Shown: positions 44,159-52,762, counted from the first letter of the stretch. The stretch: DNA of 64,000 nt from Colimorpha sp002372855 (GCA_946621635.1 CAMOOR010000002.1:36017-100016), one strand, 5' to 3'. The notes: generated from the letters alone by a model not told the origin. A program made the numbers and translations.

Positions 44159-45006
44159 GGCATCAGAGTGTCGTGGCTGAGGTGTGCGGCGTCGGCATTG
44201 GGCAGGCAGCCCATGCGGTAGGCGGGCACGTGCTGCAGCACGTTGGAAATGAACTGCACAAGGAGGTCCATGCAGCGTTCGTCCCTGGCCAGTGAGGGCG
44301 GGCACGAGGGCTGCAGGGCCGCGAAGGCTTCGACGGAGCCCAGGCGGCGGATGGTGTTCGCCGGCCGCTGCTCGAGGCGCAGCAGTCCGGCAATGGGGTA
44401 TTGCTCGGGGTGGTAGCAGTGGGTTTTGCCGCTCCAGGGTGAGCCGTAGACGAGCACCTTTCCGTCAGCGAAGCGCACGATGGGGCTGTCGTCGTTGAGC
44501 AGGTGGGTGCCGGGGATGTGCTGCAGCCAGAGACGTGTGTGGGTGCTCTTGCCGGTGCCGCTTTCGCCGAGGCACATCACGGCGCGGCCGTCGCACACCA
44601 CCACCGACGAGTGCACGGGCACCGCCCCCAGGGGCAGGCCGGCCATGGCCACGGCGCTCCACAGGGCGAAGCGCAGCACCGACAGGTCGGACATGGGGCT
44701 GAGGTCGACACGGCGCGGCTGGCGGGGGTCGTAGCGCAGCAAACCATGACGGCCGAAGGCATAGTAGTAGGTGCCTTCGGCGTCGACGCCGAAGCGTGTC
44801 TGGACGGCGCCGTCGGCAATGTCGAACTGGTGCAGCAGGCGGCAGCGAGGGAGGCTGAGGGGTTGGTCGAGGGCGAAGAGAAGGTCGTCGCCGCCGTCGG
44901 CGACGCGGAACTCCGCGATGCCAGGCAGGGCCATGGCACACCGCAGCGTGCTGGCGCCCTGGAGGCGGATGCCCAGGCCTGCTATTTCCAGCCGGAGGTC
45001 TGCCAT
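44155..45006 (-). CDS. HPr-kinase-like ATPase (HprK C-terminal-type)
   Basis: The 283-residue protein has a P-loop GESGTGKSTHTRLWL near residues 149-163, LLNDDSPIVR downstream, and VYGSPWSGKTHCY. These are typical of HprK/PEP carboxykinase-like serine kinases that accompany PqqD proteins in Bacteroidetes peptide clusters. The N-terminal half is a beta-rich domain. It has 4-nt overlap with the signal peptidase gene and 1 nt from the pqqD-like gene, so one operon. It is probably a protein or peptide kinase; the target is not encoded nearby. Confidence 0.75.
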   Translation of the reverse strand: MADLRLEIAGLGIRLQGASTLRCAMALPGIAEFRVADGGDDLLFALDQPLSLPRCRLLHQFDIADGAVQTRFGVDAEGTYYYAFGRHGLLRYDPRQPRRVDLSPMSDLSVLRFALWSAVAMAGLPLGAVPVHSSVVVCDGRAVMCLGESGTGKSTHTRLWLQHIPGTHLLNDDSPIVRFADGKVLVYGSPWSGKTHCYHPEQYPIAGLLRLEQRPANTIRRLGSVEAFAALQPSCPPSLARDERCMDLLVQFISNVLQHVPAYRMGCLPNADAAHLSHDTLMP

Positions 45007-45007
45007 A

Positions 45008-45277
45008 TTACACCAGAAGGTTGTTTTTCCGCATGTCGGCCAGGAGGGCCTCGGCGTCGCGGCGGGCCACGTCGGGAGTGACGTCGTACTCGTCGGTCAG
45101 CACGCGCACGGCATCCTCCAGCTCGAAGTCGCGGCCGGAGAGGGCGTTGTAGAGTAGCAGGGCGCTGTCGTTGAGGGCGATGACGCGTGTCATGTCGGTC
45201 TGGACGGCACCGGGCATCACCACGATGTGCTCGCTGACCATGTCGCGGATTTTGATGTTGGGGTTTATTCTCATCAT
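45008..45277 (-). CDS. PqqD-family peptide chaperone
   Basis: The 89-residue protein matches the small PqqD fold: IKIRDMVSEHIVVMPGA, IALNDSALLLYNALSGRDFELEDAVRVLTDEYDV and a C-terminal helix. PqqD proteins bind leader peptides of ribosomally made modified peptides and present them to enzymes. Two adjacent ATG codons (45277, 45274) could start it. No precursor peptide or radical-SAM gene is seen in the neighbourhood. Confidence 0.8.
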   Translation of the reverse strand: MMRINPNIKIRDMVSEHIVVMPGAVQTDMTRVIALNDSALLLYNALSGRDFELEDAVRVLTDEYDVTPDVARRDAEALLADMRKNNLLV

Positions 45278-45287
45278 TATAGCGGTA

Positions 45288-45884
45288 TTACTTGATAGTC
45301 TCGAGGGCGGCACGGACGCTCTTGGCCACAGCCGTGGAGGTGAAGGTGGCGCCGCTGACGGCGTCGACCTCTTTTTTGAGGGCCTTCTTGACGGTGAGGC
45401 CGTTCCAGTTCTTGTAGAATCCGGTTTCTTCCACACGGCGGAGGTAGCCGGGGGTCTCCTGGTTCTGGAGCAGGTAGACGCCGAGGATGACCTTTTTGGT
45501 GCTGAGGGCGATCATGACGGGGGTTTCGCCGGCGTAGCCCTTGATGCCGTCGGAGGCGGGCTTGGAATAGAGGGCGTAGCCGAGGAGGTTCTTGCTGGCG
45601 TCATAGACCTCGGTCATTTTCTTGCCTTTCTGCACGCTCTTCACGGTGGGGAAGGCCTTGACGATGGCCATGTCGATGCCGTCAGCGTTGACTTGGGGCT
45701 GCTGGGCCTGGGCCTGCTGGCCGTGGTGTTTGCCGTGGTTGGGGCAGTTGCCGCAGCCGTGACCGTGGTCGTGGCGGGGCTGGTGCTGCTCGGTGCGGGG
45801 GGCGTCTTTCTTGACGGGTTGCTGGGCCGATGCGCTGCCGGCCGCGAAGAGGGCCACAATGGCCAAAGCGATGATTTTCTTCAT
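45288..45884 (-). CDS. Periplasmic FMN-binding domain protein with His/Cys-rich segment
   Basis: The 198-residue protein has a signal peptide (KKIIALAIVALFAAGSASAQ). A His/Cys-rich stretch HDHGHGCGNCPNHGKHHG follows near 38-55 and is probably metal binding. The C-terminal FMN-binding domain (about 80-198) has EVDAVSGATFTST, whose Thr would take covalent FMN by ApbE action, as in RnfG and NqrC. It probably passes electrons in the periplasm. A -7 box lies upstream. The ATG at 45884 places the signal sequence first. Confidence 0.87.
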   Translation of the reverse strand: MKKIIALAIVALFAAGSASAQQPVKKDAPRTEQHQPRHDHGHGCGNCPNHGKHHGQQAQAQQPQVNADGIDMAIVKAFPTVKSVQKGKKMTEVYDASKNLLGYALYSKPASDGIKGYAGETPVMIALSTKKVILGVYLLQNQETPGYLRRVEETGFYKNWNGLTVKKALKKEVDAVSGATFTSTAVAKSVRAALETIK

Positions 45885-45917
45885 TGTAGGTTTGTTGTTA
45901 TTACTGGTTTGAAAGTG

Positions 45918-45926
45918 CAAATATAC
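45918..45926 (-). promoter_or_regulatory. Probable -7 element of the FMN-binding protein gene
   Basis: On the minus strand it reads TATATTTGC, matching TAnnTTTGC, 34 bases before the start codon. The -33 region is A/T-rich without a clear TTTG. Confidence 0.55.
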
Positions 45927-45965
45927 AAAATATTTTTAATTACGGCCCCGCGGGCACTCAATGGG

Positions 45966-47120
45966 TCAGTAGCCCAGCCACTCGTCCACGCGACGATTGT
46001 GGTAGAAGCGGTGCTCCGTGATGTTGGCTCCGCCGGGGAGGGCGCAGGAGTCGAGACGCGCGCGGGTGTTGGCGCTGAAGCGCTGCAGGGCCTGGAGCAG
46101 GTCGCCGGAAATCTGGTAGCTGTCGGGGTGCTCGACGGCATCGGTGGAGGGGACAATGTAGTACTGGTAGAGGCCGTCGTAGGTGCCGCGGTGGACCCAA
46201 TAGGGCATGTAGCGGCAGGCGGTGACGCGGGTGTCGAAGAAGGTTTTCTGCAGGTCGAGTTCGATCATGATGCCGCCGTCGCAGTTGACGTCGCGCTGGT
46301 TGCTGACGAGGTTACCCATGGAGTAGACCACGATTTCGGGGTAATGGTTGTTGCCGAGGACAGCGTCGAGGGTGAAGTTCTGCACCACATGGGGGTGGCC
46401 GCCGATGACGGCGTCGCAGCCGTGGTTCAGCAGCCAGCGGGCGGTCTGCTCTTGCTCGGCGTTGGCCTTGAGGGCGTACTCGATGCCCCAGTGGATGAGG
46501 GTGATGACGAAGTCGACGCCCTTGTCGCGGGCAAGGCGGAGGTCGCGGGCCATCTGGACGGTGTCGATGAAATTGACGACGTTGGGCTGCTGCACCTCGA
46601 TGCCGTTGGTGCCGTAGGTGTAGCAGAGGAGGGCCAGGCGGACGCCGTTGCGCTCGACGATGAGGGGGTGTTCGCGGTCGCGCTGCTGGCGGTCGCGGTA
46701 GGTGCCGAGGTGGGGGATGCCGAGGGTGTCGAGCACGCGGAGAGTGCGCTCCAGTCCAGCACGGCCGCGGTCGAGGCAGTGGTTGTTGGCGGTGGTCATG
46801 ACGTCGAAGCCCGCCTGCTGTGCGGCCTCGGCTAGCTGGCGCGGCGAGGAGAACTGGGGGTAGCCTGTGTAGGGAGGCCCGGCGAGGGTTACCTCGAGGT
46901 TGAGGATGGCCAGGTCGGCACTCTTGATGTAGTCCTCGACGAAGCGGAAACAGGGCGTATAGTCGTAGCTGCTGTCGGCGGTGCGGGCGGCCTTGTGCTG
47001 CGGGCCGTGGCCCATGAGGTCGCCGGCGAAGATGATTTTCAGGCTTTGCCCCTGCGCCACAATGCCGGACGAAAGGCTGAGCAGGAGCAGCAGGACCAGG
47101 GCCTTGTGGATGATACGCAT
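45966..47120 (-). CDS. CapA/PgsA-type metallophosphatase-like protein
   Basis: The 384-residue exported protein has a signal peptide (LVLLLLLSLSSGIVAQ). A CapA fold follows: FAGDLMGHGPQ (metal ligand), LNLEVTLAGPP, NNHCLDRG, LIHWGIEY and IGGHPHVVQ. CapA proteins take part in poly-gamma-glutamate or capsule handling, but most Bacteroidetes homologues have no tested function. It lies 3 nt downstream of the VanX-like gene, so both are probably cotranscribed. Confidence 0.9.
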   Translation of the reverse strand: MRIIHKALVLLLLLSLSSGIVAQGQSLKIIFAGDLMGHGPQHKAARTADSSYDYTPCFRFVEDYIKSADLAILNLEVTLAGPPYTGYPQFSSPRQLAEAAQQAGFDVMTTANNHCLDRGRAGLERTLRVLDTLGIPHLGTYRDRQQRDREHPLIVERNGVRLALLCYTYGTNGIEVQQPNVVNFIDTVQMARDLRLARDKGVDFVITLIHWGIEYALKANAEQEQTARWLLNHGCDAVIGGHPHVVQNFTLDAVLGNNHYPEIVVYSMGNLVSNQRDVNCDGGIMIELDLQKTFFDTRVTACRYMPYWVHRGTYDGLYQYYIVPSTDAVEHPDSYQISGDLLQALQRFSANTRARLDSCALPGGANITEHRFYHNRRVDEWLGY

Positions 47121-47123
47121 GGC

Positions 47124-47885
47124 TTAGAGCTGTTGCACGGGGAAGGTGAAGTAGGTGTCGGGGAAGGGCTCGTCGCGAAGGGTGAAGTGCCACCACTCGC
47201 TGTCGAGGGCCTTGAAACCGTGGCTGAGCATGGCGCGGCGGAGAATCATACGGTTGGCGAACTGCTCGGCGGTGATGCTGCGGCCGGTGGGGCTGGCGCT
47301 GTTGTCGCCGGTGTATTCGCCCGTCTCAGGGTTGCCGCAGAAGTCGGGATGGCTCTCGGGGCCGAACCAGTCGAAGGTGCCGCCCATGTCAACCTCCTTC
47401 TCGGTAGCCATGTCGAAGAGGGTCAGGTCGACGGTCGAGCCACGGGTGTGACCACTCTTCTCCATGATGTACTCCTGTTCGAAGAGGACGCTCTTGTCGA
47501 GGTCGGGGTAGAAATAGGGTTTCATGGCGGTGTCGGCCAGGTCGGCAGCCCAGCGGACGAAGTGGTCGACGGCACGCTGGGGACGGTAGGCGTCGTAGAT
47601 TTTGAGGCGGTAGCCCTGGGCCATGAGGTCGTCGTTGACGGCGCGAAGGCTGTCGGCAGCCTGGCGGGTGAGCAGGGCGGTGGGCTGGAGGTAGCCGTCG
47701 ATGCGGGCGCCGACGAAGTTGTAGGTGCCGAAGTAGCGGATTTCGAGGATGGCGTCGGGAACAGCGTCGGTGAGGGTGACGAAGGACTTGCTGTCGTCGG
47801 TAGGACTGAGGGTTTTATTCTCATCCTTCGAGCAGCAAGAGAAGAATGTGAACGTAACGGCCAAAAGCACTAGGATCTTTTTCAT
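47124..47885 (-). CDS. D-Ala-D-Ala dipeptidase (VanX/DdpX-like, M15D)
   Basis: The 253-residue lipoprotein (signal with TFTFFSCCSK) has zinc peptidase motifs SGHTRGSTVDLTL (His and Asp ligands) and EWWHF (Glu and His). IYDAYRPQRAVDHF is typical of the family. It would hydrolyse D-Ala-D-Ala in the periplasm. Here it is more likely involved in peptidoglycan turnover than in glycopeptide resistance, because no vanA/vanH partners are present. A full promoter lies upstream. Confidence 0.92.
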   Translation of the reverse strand: MKKILVLLAVTFTFFSCCSKDENKTLSPTDDSKSFVTLTDAVPDAILEIRYFGTYNFVGARIDGYLQPTALLTRQAADSLRAVNDDLMAQGYRLKIYDAYRPQRAVDHFVRWAADLADTAMKPYFYPDLDKSVLFEQEYIMEKSGHTRGSTVDLTLFDMATEKEVDMGGTFDWFGPESHPDFCGNPETGEYTGDNSASPTGRSITAEQFANRMILRRAMLSHGFKALDSEWWHFTLRDEPFPDTYFTFPVQQL

Positions 47886-47917
47886 ATCTGTCTATCTTTT
47901 TATTAAGGAAACAAATT

Positions 47918-47949
47918 GCAAAAATACGTATTTTTTACGACATGGCAAA
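47918..47949 (-). promoter_or_regulatory. Promoter of the VanX-like / capA operon
   Basis: On the minus strand: TTTG (47949-47946), 19 bases beginning CCATGTC, then TATTTTTGC (47926-47918). It shares the CCATGTC element with the promoters of lepA, the C69 gene and the DUF1846 gene. Confidence 0.85.
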
Positions 47950-48002
47950 AAAATAATAAAATAGGGTCGCGGAAGGCGCAACACAATGCCCTCCGCGACC
48001 CT
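47945..48002 (-). terminator. Intrinsic terminator of the hydrogenase operon
   Basis: On the minus strand, AGGGTCGCGGA (48002-47992) pairs with TCCGCGACCCT (47973-47963), followed by TATTTTATTATTTTTTT. Its U-tract runs into the -33 box of the next promoter. Confidence 0.88.
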
Positions 48003-48018
48003 GGCAAAAGAGGATGGT

Positions 48019-49470
48019 TCAGTCGTTCTCCATCATCTGGTAGAGACGCACGGAGCCGTCGATTTCCTTTTCCTTGGCCTCGTTGCCGTACTTGTCCACA
48101 TCGAAGACATTCTTCGGGGACCGCGTGATGCTCAGTGGGCCGCCGACGCAGCCGCCGTCGCAGGCCATGCCCTCGAAGAAGTTGGCCGTGGCCTTCTTGG
48201 CGCGCAGCAGCATGAGGTGCTGGCGGCACTGGTCTATGCCGTTCATGGACACGGGCTTCACGCCGGTGACGCCCATCGTTTCGGCCACATGGGCCACGCC
48301 CTGGGCCACGCCGCCGCTCTTGGCGAAGATGCGGCCGTAGTAGGAGGCGTTGTCGAGGGTGGAGTCTTCGCACTGGGTGGTGTCGATGCCGCGGGCGTCG
48401 ACGAAAGCCTGCAGTTCCTCGAAGCTCATCACGCTGTCGATCATGCCGTGGGTCTTCTCGAGCGTATACTCGAACTTCTTGGCGGCACAGGGGCCGATGA
48501 AGACCACGCGGGCCGTGGGATCGGAGTGCTTGATGAGGCGCGCGGCCATCACCATGGGCGATACCGAGGAGGAGATGGCGTCCTTCAGTTCGGGGAAGTT
48601 GTTCTCCACGAAACGCACGAAGGCAGGGCAGCAGGAGGTGGTCATGACGGGATTGTCGCTCTCGGCGGCTTTCTCCTTGAACTCGCGGGCCTCGTTGTAG
48701 AGCGTGATGTCGGCGCCGATGGCAGCCTCGACGACCTGATGGAAACCCAGTTTCTTGATGGCGGTGACCACCTGGGTAATGCGGCCGAAACGGCACTGGC
48801 TGACGATGGCCGGGGCTATGACGGCGTAGACACGGTAGCGCGTGTTGTTCTCGGATTCCTTGAGCATCTTGATGATGTCGAGCACAAGGCTTTTGTCGCT
48901 GATGGCGCCGAAGGGACAGCTCACCACGCAGGCACCGCAGGAGATGCACTTCGAGTTGTCGATTTCGGCCTTGTCCTCGTCGTTGATACTGATGGCCTTC
49001 ACCTTGCAGCTCTTGATGCAGGGGCGTTTCTGGGCGATGATGGCGCTATAGGGACAGGCCTGGGCGCACTTGCCACACTCGATGCACTTGGACTTGTCGA
49101 TGGTGCAGCGGTGGTTGACGATGGTGATGGCACCCTTGGGGCACACCTCCTTGCAGGAGTGCATCAGGCAGCCACGACATACGTCTGTGACCATCATGCC
49201 GCCGGCGGGGCACTCGTCGCAGGCCTCGTAGAGCACCTCGATGACGTTGGGGTTCTCCTTGTTGCCTCCCATGGCCATGTGGACACGGTCCATGAGCACG
49301 GCACGTTCCTTGTGTATGCAGCAGCGGGTTTCGGCCTTGGGGCCAGGGGCGATGGTGCGCGGAATGGAGTAGACATTCTCCAGGCCACCTTCGTAGGCAC
49401 GGCGGATGACCTCGCGCAGCACTCGGTATTTAATCCATTGTACGTTGGTATCGAAAACTTTCTGTTCCAT
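48019..49470 (-). CDS. Group B monomeric [FeFe] hydrogenase
   Basis: The 483-residue enzyme interconverts H2 and protons. N-terminal Fe-S domains have several CxxCxxC groups (CRGCLMHSCKEVC, CIECGKCAQAC, CISCGACVVSC). The H-cluster motifs are TSCCPAFV (L1, both Cys kept, near 274), FIGPCAAKKFE (L2, near 327) and FEGMACDGGCVGGP (L3, near 433). The sequence variants are those of group B, found in Clostridia and Bacteroidetes. It is cytoplasmic and probably ferredoxin linked. It is the last gene of an operon with a phosphatase and a sensory hydrogenase. Maturases HydE, HydF and HydG are not in the window. Confidence 0.9.
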   Translation of the reverse strand: MEQKVFDTNVQWIKYRVLREVIRRAYEGGLENVYSIPRTIAPGPKAETRCCIHKERAVLMDRVHMAMGGNKENPNVIEVLYEACDECPAGGMMVTDVCRGCLMHSCKEVCPKGAITIVNHRCTIDKSKCIECGKCAQACPYSAIIAQKRPCIKSCKVKAISINDEDKAEIDNSKCISCGACVVSCPFGAISDKSLVLDIIKMLKESENNTRYRVYAVIAPAIVSQCRFGRITQVVTAIKKLGFHQVVEAAIGADITLYNEAREFKEKAAESDNPVMTTSCCPAFVRFVENNFPELKDAISSSVSPMVMAARLIKHSDPTARVVFIGPCAAKKFEYTLEKTHGMIDSVMSFEELQAFVDARGIDTTQCEDSTLDNASYYGRIFAKSGGVAQGVAHVAETMGVTGVKPVSMNGIDQCRQHLMLLRAKKATANFFEGMACDGGCVGGPLSITRSPKNVFDVDKYGNEAKEKEIDGSVRLYQMMEND

Positions 49471-49476
49471 TGTTCA

Positions 49477-50640
49477 TTAATCGTAGTTCACAGTTACATC
49501 CTTGCCCATGCGGCGAAGGTTGTCGGCCAGACGTTCGACAAGCTTGAGTTTCATGGTGATGTCGATGTCCAGGCCCTGATGGGCGGCATTGACGTTCTGG
49601 CCGACGAAGAAGACCACATGGGTGGCCTCTTCGAAGATGATGTTGGCCAGCAGCGAGCCGCCGTCCTTTTTGGAGTATGTTTTTGGGGTGAGGTCCTTGA
49701 CGGAGACATACTTCTCCGAGAGAGCCAGCAGTCGGCGCAGGGTGATGACGCCCTCGGTAACGAGGTCGATGCCGTCGATAAAGCCGATGGGCGGCACCTC
49801 GCGGTCGGGGAAGTCGAAGCTGGTCTTCAGCTGGTGCCCCATGCAACGGGCCACCACCTGGCTGGTGGTGCCGCCGCAGACGATGCGCTTGTCGGCACCG
49901 TCGAGGAAGCGTTTGACATACACCTCGTCCTTCTCCTTGTCCACCGGCGGGCCGACCATGATGTGCACCTCCATGCGCGGACGCACACGGATGGCAGCCA
50001 CGGTGGTGTCGTCGCCCGGACGGTCGAGGTAGAGGTCGTTGCAGGCCGACGCCAGCAGACAGGCGGCAGCGCGGGCCGACATGTGGGCGTCGATGTTGGT
50101 GTCGAGGTGCTCCATAATCTCCTTGCGCTGCCATCCGAAGTTGAGTATCTGGCCGATGCCTGCATGGATGGTGCCGTCGCTCATGACGAAGACCATGTCG
50201 CCCGACTCCAGTTCCAGCGGCGTGTGGAACACCTGCTTGCCGCAGATGTTCATCTCCTCGCGGGGAAAGTCGCAGGTGTGGCCGCGATGGTACCAGATGG
50301 CCTCGGGGTTGTCGAATTCGAAGAGGTGTCCCCTACCCTGGTTGTCCACGTGGATGACCGAGAAGGTGCTGTAGGCCACGCCGCGCTCCTTGCAGACCGG
50401 AAGGGTCTGGATGATGGTCTCGACGCAGTCCTCCATGTCGGCGCCTCCGGCAACCATGGTGCAGAGAATCTTGCTCGTCAGGGTGGAGAGGATGTTGGCT
50501 TTGACGCCACTGCCCAGGCCGTCGGCCAGCACCACGGTGGTCCAGCCGTCGGCCACGCTCATCTCCACGTTGTCGCCGCAGAGTTCCTCGCCATAGTGGT
50601 TCAGCGAGGTGTATCCGTATTCAATGCATAGTTCTTTCAT
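49477..50640 (-). CDS. SpoIIE-type PP2C serine/threonine phosphatase
   Basis: The 387-residue protein has an N-terminal PP2C/SpoIIE domain with CGDNVEMSVADGWTTVVLADGLGSGVKAN, FVMSDG and PGDDTTVAAIRV, the Asp ligands of the two-metal centre. A C-terminal extension (about 230-387) has no clear family. It sits between the sensory and the catalytic hydrogenase genes, an arrangement known for group B/C [FeFe] hydrogenase loci. A role in signalling from HydS is likely, though the phosphoprotein target is unknown. Confidence 0.88.
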   Translation of the reverse strand: MKELCIEYGYTSLNHYGEELCGDNVEMSVADGWTTVVLADGLGSGVKANILSTLTSKILCTMVAGGADMEDCVETIIQTLPVCKERGVAYSTFSVIHVDNQGRGHLFEFDNPEAIWYHRGHTCDFPREEMNICGKQVFHTPLELESGDMVFVMSDGTIHAGIGQILNFGWQRKEIMEHLDTNIDAHMSARAAACLLASACNDLYLDRPGDDTTVAAIRVRPRMEVHIMVGPPVDKEKDEVYVKRFLDGADKRIVCGGTTSQVVARCMGHQLKTSFDFPDREVPPIGFIDGIDLVTEGVITLRRLLALSEKYVSVKDLTPKTYSKKDGGSLLANIIFEEATHVVFFVGQNVNAAHQGLDIDITMKLKLVERLADNLRRMGKDVTVNYD

Positions 50641-50652
50641 TGCTCAATCCCC

Positions 50653-52404
50653 TCACACTTTCTTCGCCGTCTTCCAGTCGGTGGGGCGGCCGTCCTCGTT
50701 TATGTCCATCTTGCCGTCGGCAAGGGTCTTCTTCAGCTTGAGCAGGGCCACCTTGGTCTCGGCAGTGGTCTCGCCGAGGAGCGAGGCGATCTCCTGCGCC
50801 ACACGCATCTGCTTCATGATGAGCTCGTCGGTGGTGCTGATGGTATCCATCTTCACCTTGTCGAGCTTCTTGTCGTAGTTCACCTCGTCGCTGATGTCCT
50901 TCATCAGGCCGAAGAGCAGTCCCTGCTCGCCGAGCCAACTGACGGTCAGCGAGATATAGCGGTCGGTGGAGCTGATGTGCAGGCAGCGGTTCTCGGTGCG
51001 GCGGTGCTGGTTGTAGGCGTTGTAGAACTCCAGCGGGGGGAAGTACTGCGCCACGGCACGGCCCACATTGTCCTCCGGGCGGCCGGCCATGCCGAGGAGT
51101 TTCATGGCGGTGGCATTGCAGTCCACGATGTTCATGTCGCCGTCGACGATGATGACACCCTCGGGCGAGTTGCGCACAATGTCCACAGCCAGGCTCTCGG
51201 CACGCTTGCGCATATAGGGCAGGCAGATGTCGATGTCGGCGTAGCCGTTGACCACGGCCCAGGCCTTCTCGCGGCAGGTGCTGTAGCCGCAGGCGCCACA
51301 GTTGAGCTCGTCCTCCTTGGAGTACTTGCCCGTGCGGTGGAGCACATCCTCGATTTCCTGTTCCGAAGCGGGACGGCTCTTGGCACGCAGGCGCGGATGG
51401 GCGTAGGCCAGGTTCACGCCCGCGTCGGGGGCGGGGCGCATGGGATGCGTGGCCTTGTCGTGGGCCACATAGACGTCGATGTCGGCCTCGGCCTTCACCA
51501 TGCCGCCGGGACGGGCTATCGACTTGGGACCGTTGATGCAGCCGCCGGGGCAGGTGTTCATCTCGATGAAGACATGGTCGAGGCTCTCGATGTTTTCCAA
51601 CACGTCGGTCAGGCGGTCGATGCCGTCCACGGCCATATAGGTATAGCCCTCGGGCAGGGCGTCGAAAGAGCGGATGATGCCCCTAGTGACGGGGAAGGCC
51701 TTGGCCAGGTTCACGCCGCCGCCGTCGCCGGCAATGGCCAGGCGGTTGATGGAACCGAGGTCGATGCCGTTCTCCTCGAAGAGCGAAAGCAGTTCGTCGA
51801 AGGTCAGCACCCCGTCGATGCCGTGCTCGTCGGCCTCGCGCTTCTTGGCCAGGCAGGGACCGACGAAGACCACCTTCAGCGAGGGGTCGTTCTTGCGCAG
51901 CATCTTGGCGTGGGCCGTCATGGGCGAATCGACGGGCGCCAGGTAGGGCAACGCCTTGGGGTAGTACATCTGTATGAGGCGGCAGGCAGCCGGGCATGCG
52001 GAGGTGATGAAGTTGCGCATCTCGCCCTTGGCAAGCACGCGCTTGTATTCCTCCACCACGGCCTGGGCACCCAGGGCGGTCTCCTCGACCACCGAGAAGC
52101 CCAGCTTGGCCATCGCTATGCGCACCATCTGGAAGTCGTCGACCCCCAGACTGCTCACAAACGACGGCGCCACCGAGGCGGCCACATGGCCCTCGCGCAG
52201 CAGTGCGCGCACCTTGTCCAGCCCGCTCACAGCCACCTTGGCCTCCTGAGGGCAGGCCAGGGTGCAGTGGCCACAGAGGATGCAGTGCTCCTCAATGACG
52301 CTGGCGTGATGTCCTTTGACTTCGATTGCCTTCACGGGACACTCGCGAAGGCAGCGGTAGCAATCCTTGCATTGGACAATGCGAGATTCGATATAGTTTG
52401 CCAT
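50653..52404 (-). CDS. Sensory [FeFe] hydrogenase HydS (group C) with PAS domain
   Basis: The 583-residue protein has N-terminal 2x[4Fe-4S] (CKDCYRCLREC, CILCGHCTLAC). A hydrogenase core follows with TSACPAACRL (L1), FVGPCLAKK (L2) and EMNTCPGGCINGP (L3). An Fe-S site CGACGYSTCREKA lies near 370, a PAS domain near 410-520 (SPEGVIIVDGDMNIVDCNATAMKLLG), and a helical tail. In L1 the proton-transfer Cys is Ala, as expected for sensory enzymes with little turnover. It probably senses H2 or redox state and signals through the adjacent phosphatase; no kinase domain is visible at the C terminus. Confidence 0.9.
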   Translation of the reverse strand: MANYIESRIVQCKDCYRCLRECPVKAIEVKGHHASVIEEHCILCGHCTLACPQEAKVAVSGLDKVRALLREGHVAASVAPSFVSSLGVDDFQMVRIAMAKLGFSVVEETALGAQAVVEEYKRVLAKGEMRNFITSACPAACRLIQMYYPKALPYLAPVDSPMTAHAKMLRKNDPSLKVVFVGPCLAKKREADEHGIDGVLTFDELLSLFEENGIDLGSINRLAIAGDGGGVNLAKAFPVTRGIIRSFDALPEGYTYMAVDGIDRLTDVLENIESLDHVFIEMNTCPGGCINGPKSIARPGGMVKAEADIDVYVAHDKATHPMRPAPDAGVNLAYAHPRLRAKSRPASEQEIEDVLHRTGKYSKEDELNCGACGYSTCREKAWAVVNGYADIDICLPYMRKRAESLAVDIVRNSPEGVIIVDGDMNIVDCNATAMKLLGMAGRPEDNVGRAVAQYFPPLEFYNAYNQHRRTENRCLHISSTDRYISLTVSWLGEQGLLFGLMKDISDEVNYDKKLDKVKMDTISTTDELIMKQMRVAQEIASLLGETTAETKVALLKLKKTLADGKMDINEDGRPTDWKTAKKV

Positions 52405-52427
52405 TGTTCTTGTCTTAGGATTTGGGA

Positions 52428-52446
52428 CGCAGGCTGCCAGCCTGCG
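52428..52446. repeat. Palindrome in the hydS upstream spacer
   Basis: CGCAGGCT (52428-52435) and AGCCTGCG (52439-52446) form a perfect hairpin with a 3-base loop in the 55-bp spacer between the 2Fe-2S gene and hydS. It may tune relative expression within the operon or be another extragenic palindrome. Confidence 0.7.
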
Positions 52447-52459
52447 AAAAGTTGTTTTT

Positions 52460-52762
52460 TTAATTGAGTTTCAACGAGGGGTACACCTCCGTGGCAAACA
52501 GCTGCTCGGCATTCTCGGCATTCACGCTGTGCAGGATGAAACCACCCTCCGTCTTCTCCACCTGGGGACCGCCGGCGGCAGGCTGCACACCGTCGCAGTC
52601 GACGGTGACGCCCTTGGCGCAATGGCCCAGGCAGAAACTCGCCTGAAGATCCACAAGGTCTTCTACGTCATACTTTTTCAGTACACGCTTCATTTCTTCT
52701 ATCACGGCATAGCTCCCTTTCAGATGGCAGGAGCTGCCGACACATACTTTAATAGCAGTCAT
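52460..52762 (-). CDS. Thioredoxin-like [2Fe-2S] ferredoxin (NuoE/HydC-type)
   Basis: The 100-residue protein has CVGSSCHLKG and, 35 residues later, CLGHCAKG, the C-x4-C ... C-x3-C pattern of thioredoxin-like 2Fe-2S proteins. It is the first gene of the hydrogenase operon and could shuttle electrons to HydS or the catalytic hydrogenase. The length is that of the single-domain form. Confidence 0.9.
   Translation of the reverse strand: MTAIKVCVGSSCHLKGSYAVIEEMKRVLKKYDVEDLVDLQASFCLGHCAKGVTVDCDGVQPAAGGPQVEKTEGGFILHSVNAENAEQLFATEVYPSLKLN

Noticed and set aside
47124..47885. Vancomycin resistance cluster because of a VanX-like gene (and a VanZ-like domain at 43445)
   Set aside because: No vanH, vanA/B or vanRS genes are present; both folds are common in housekeeping contexts of Bacteroidetes.
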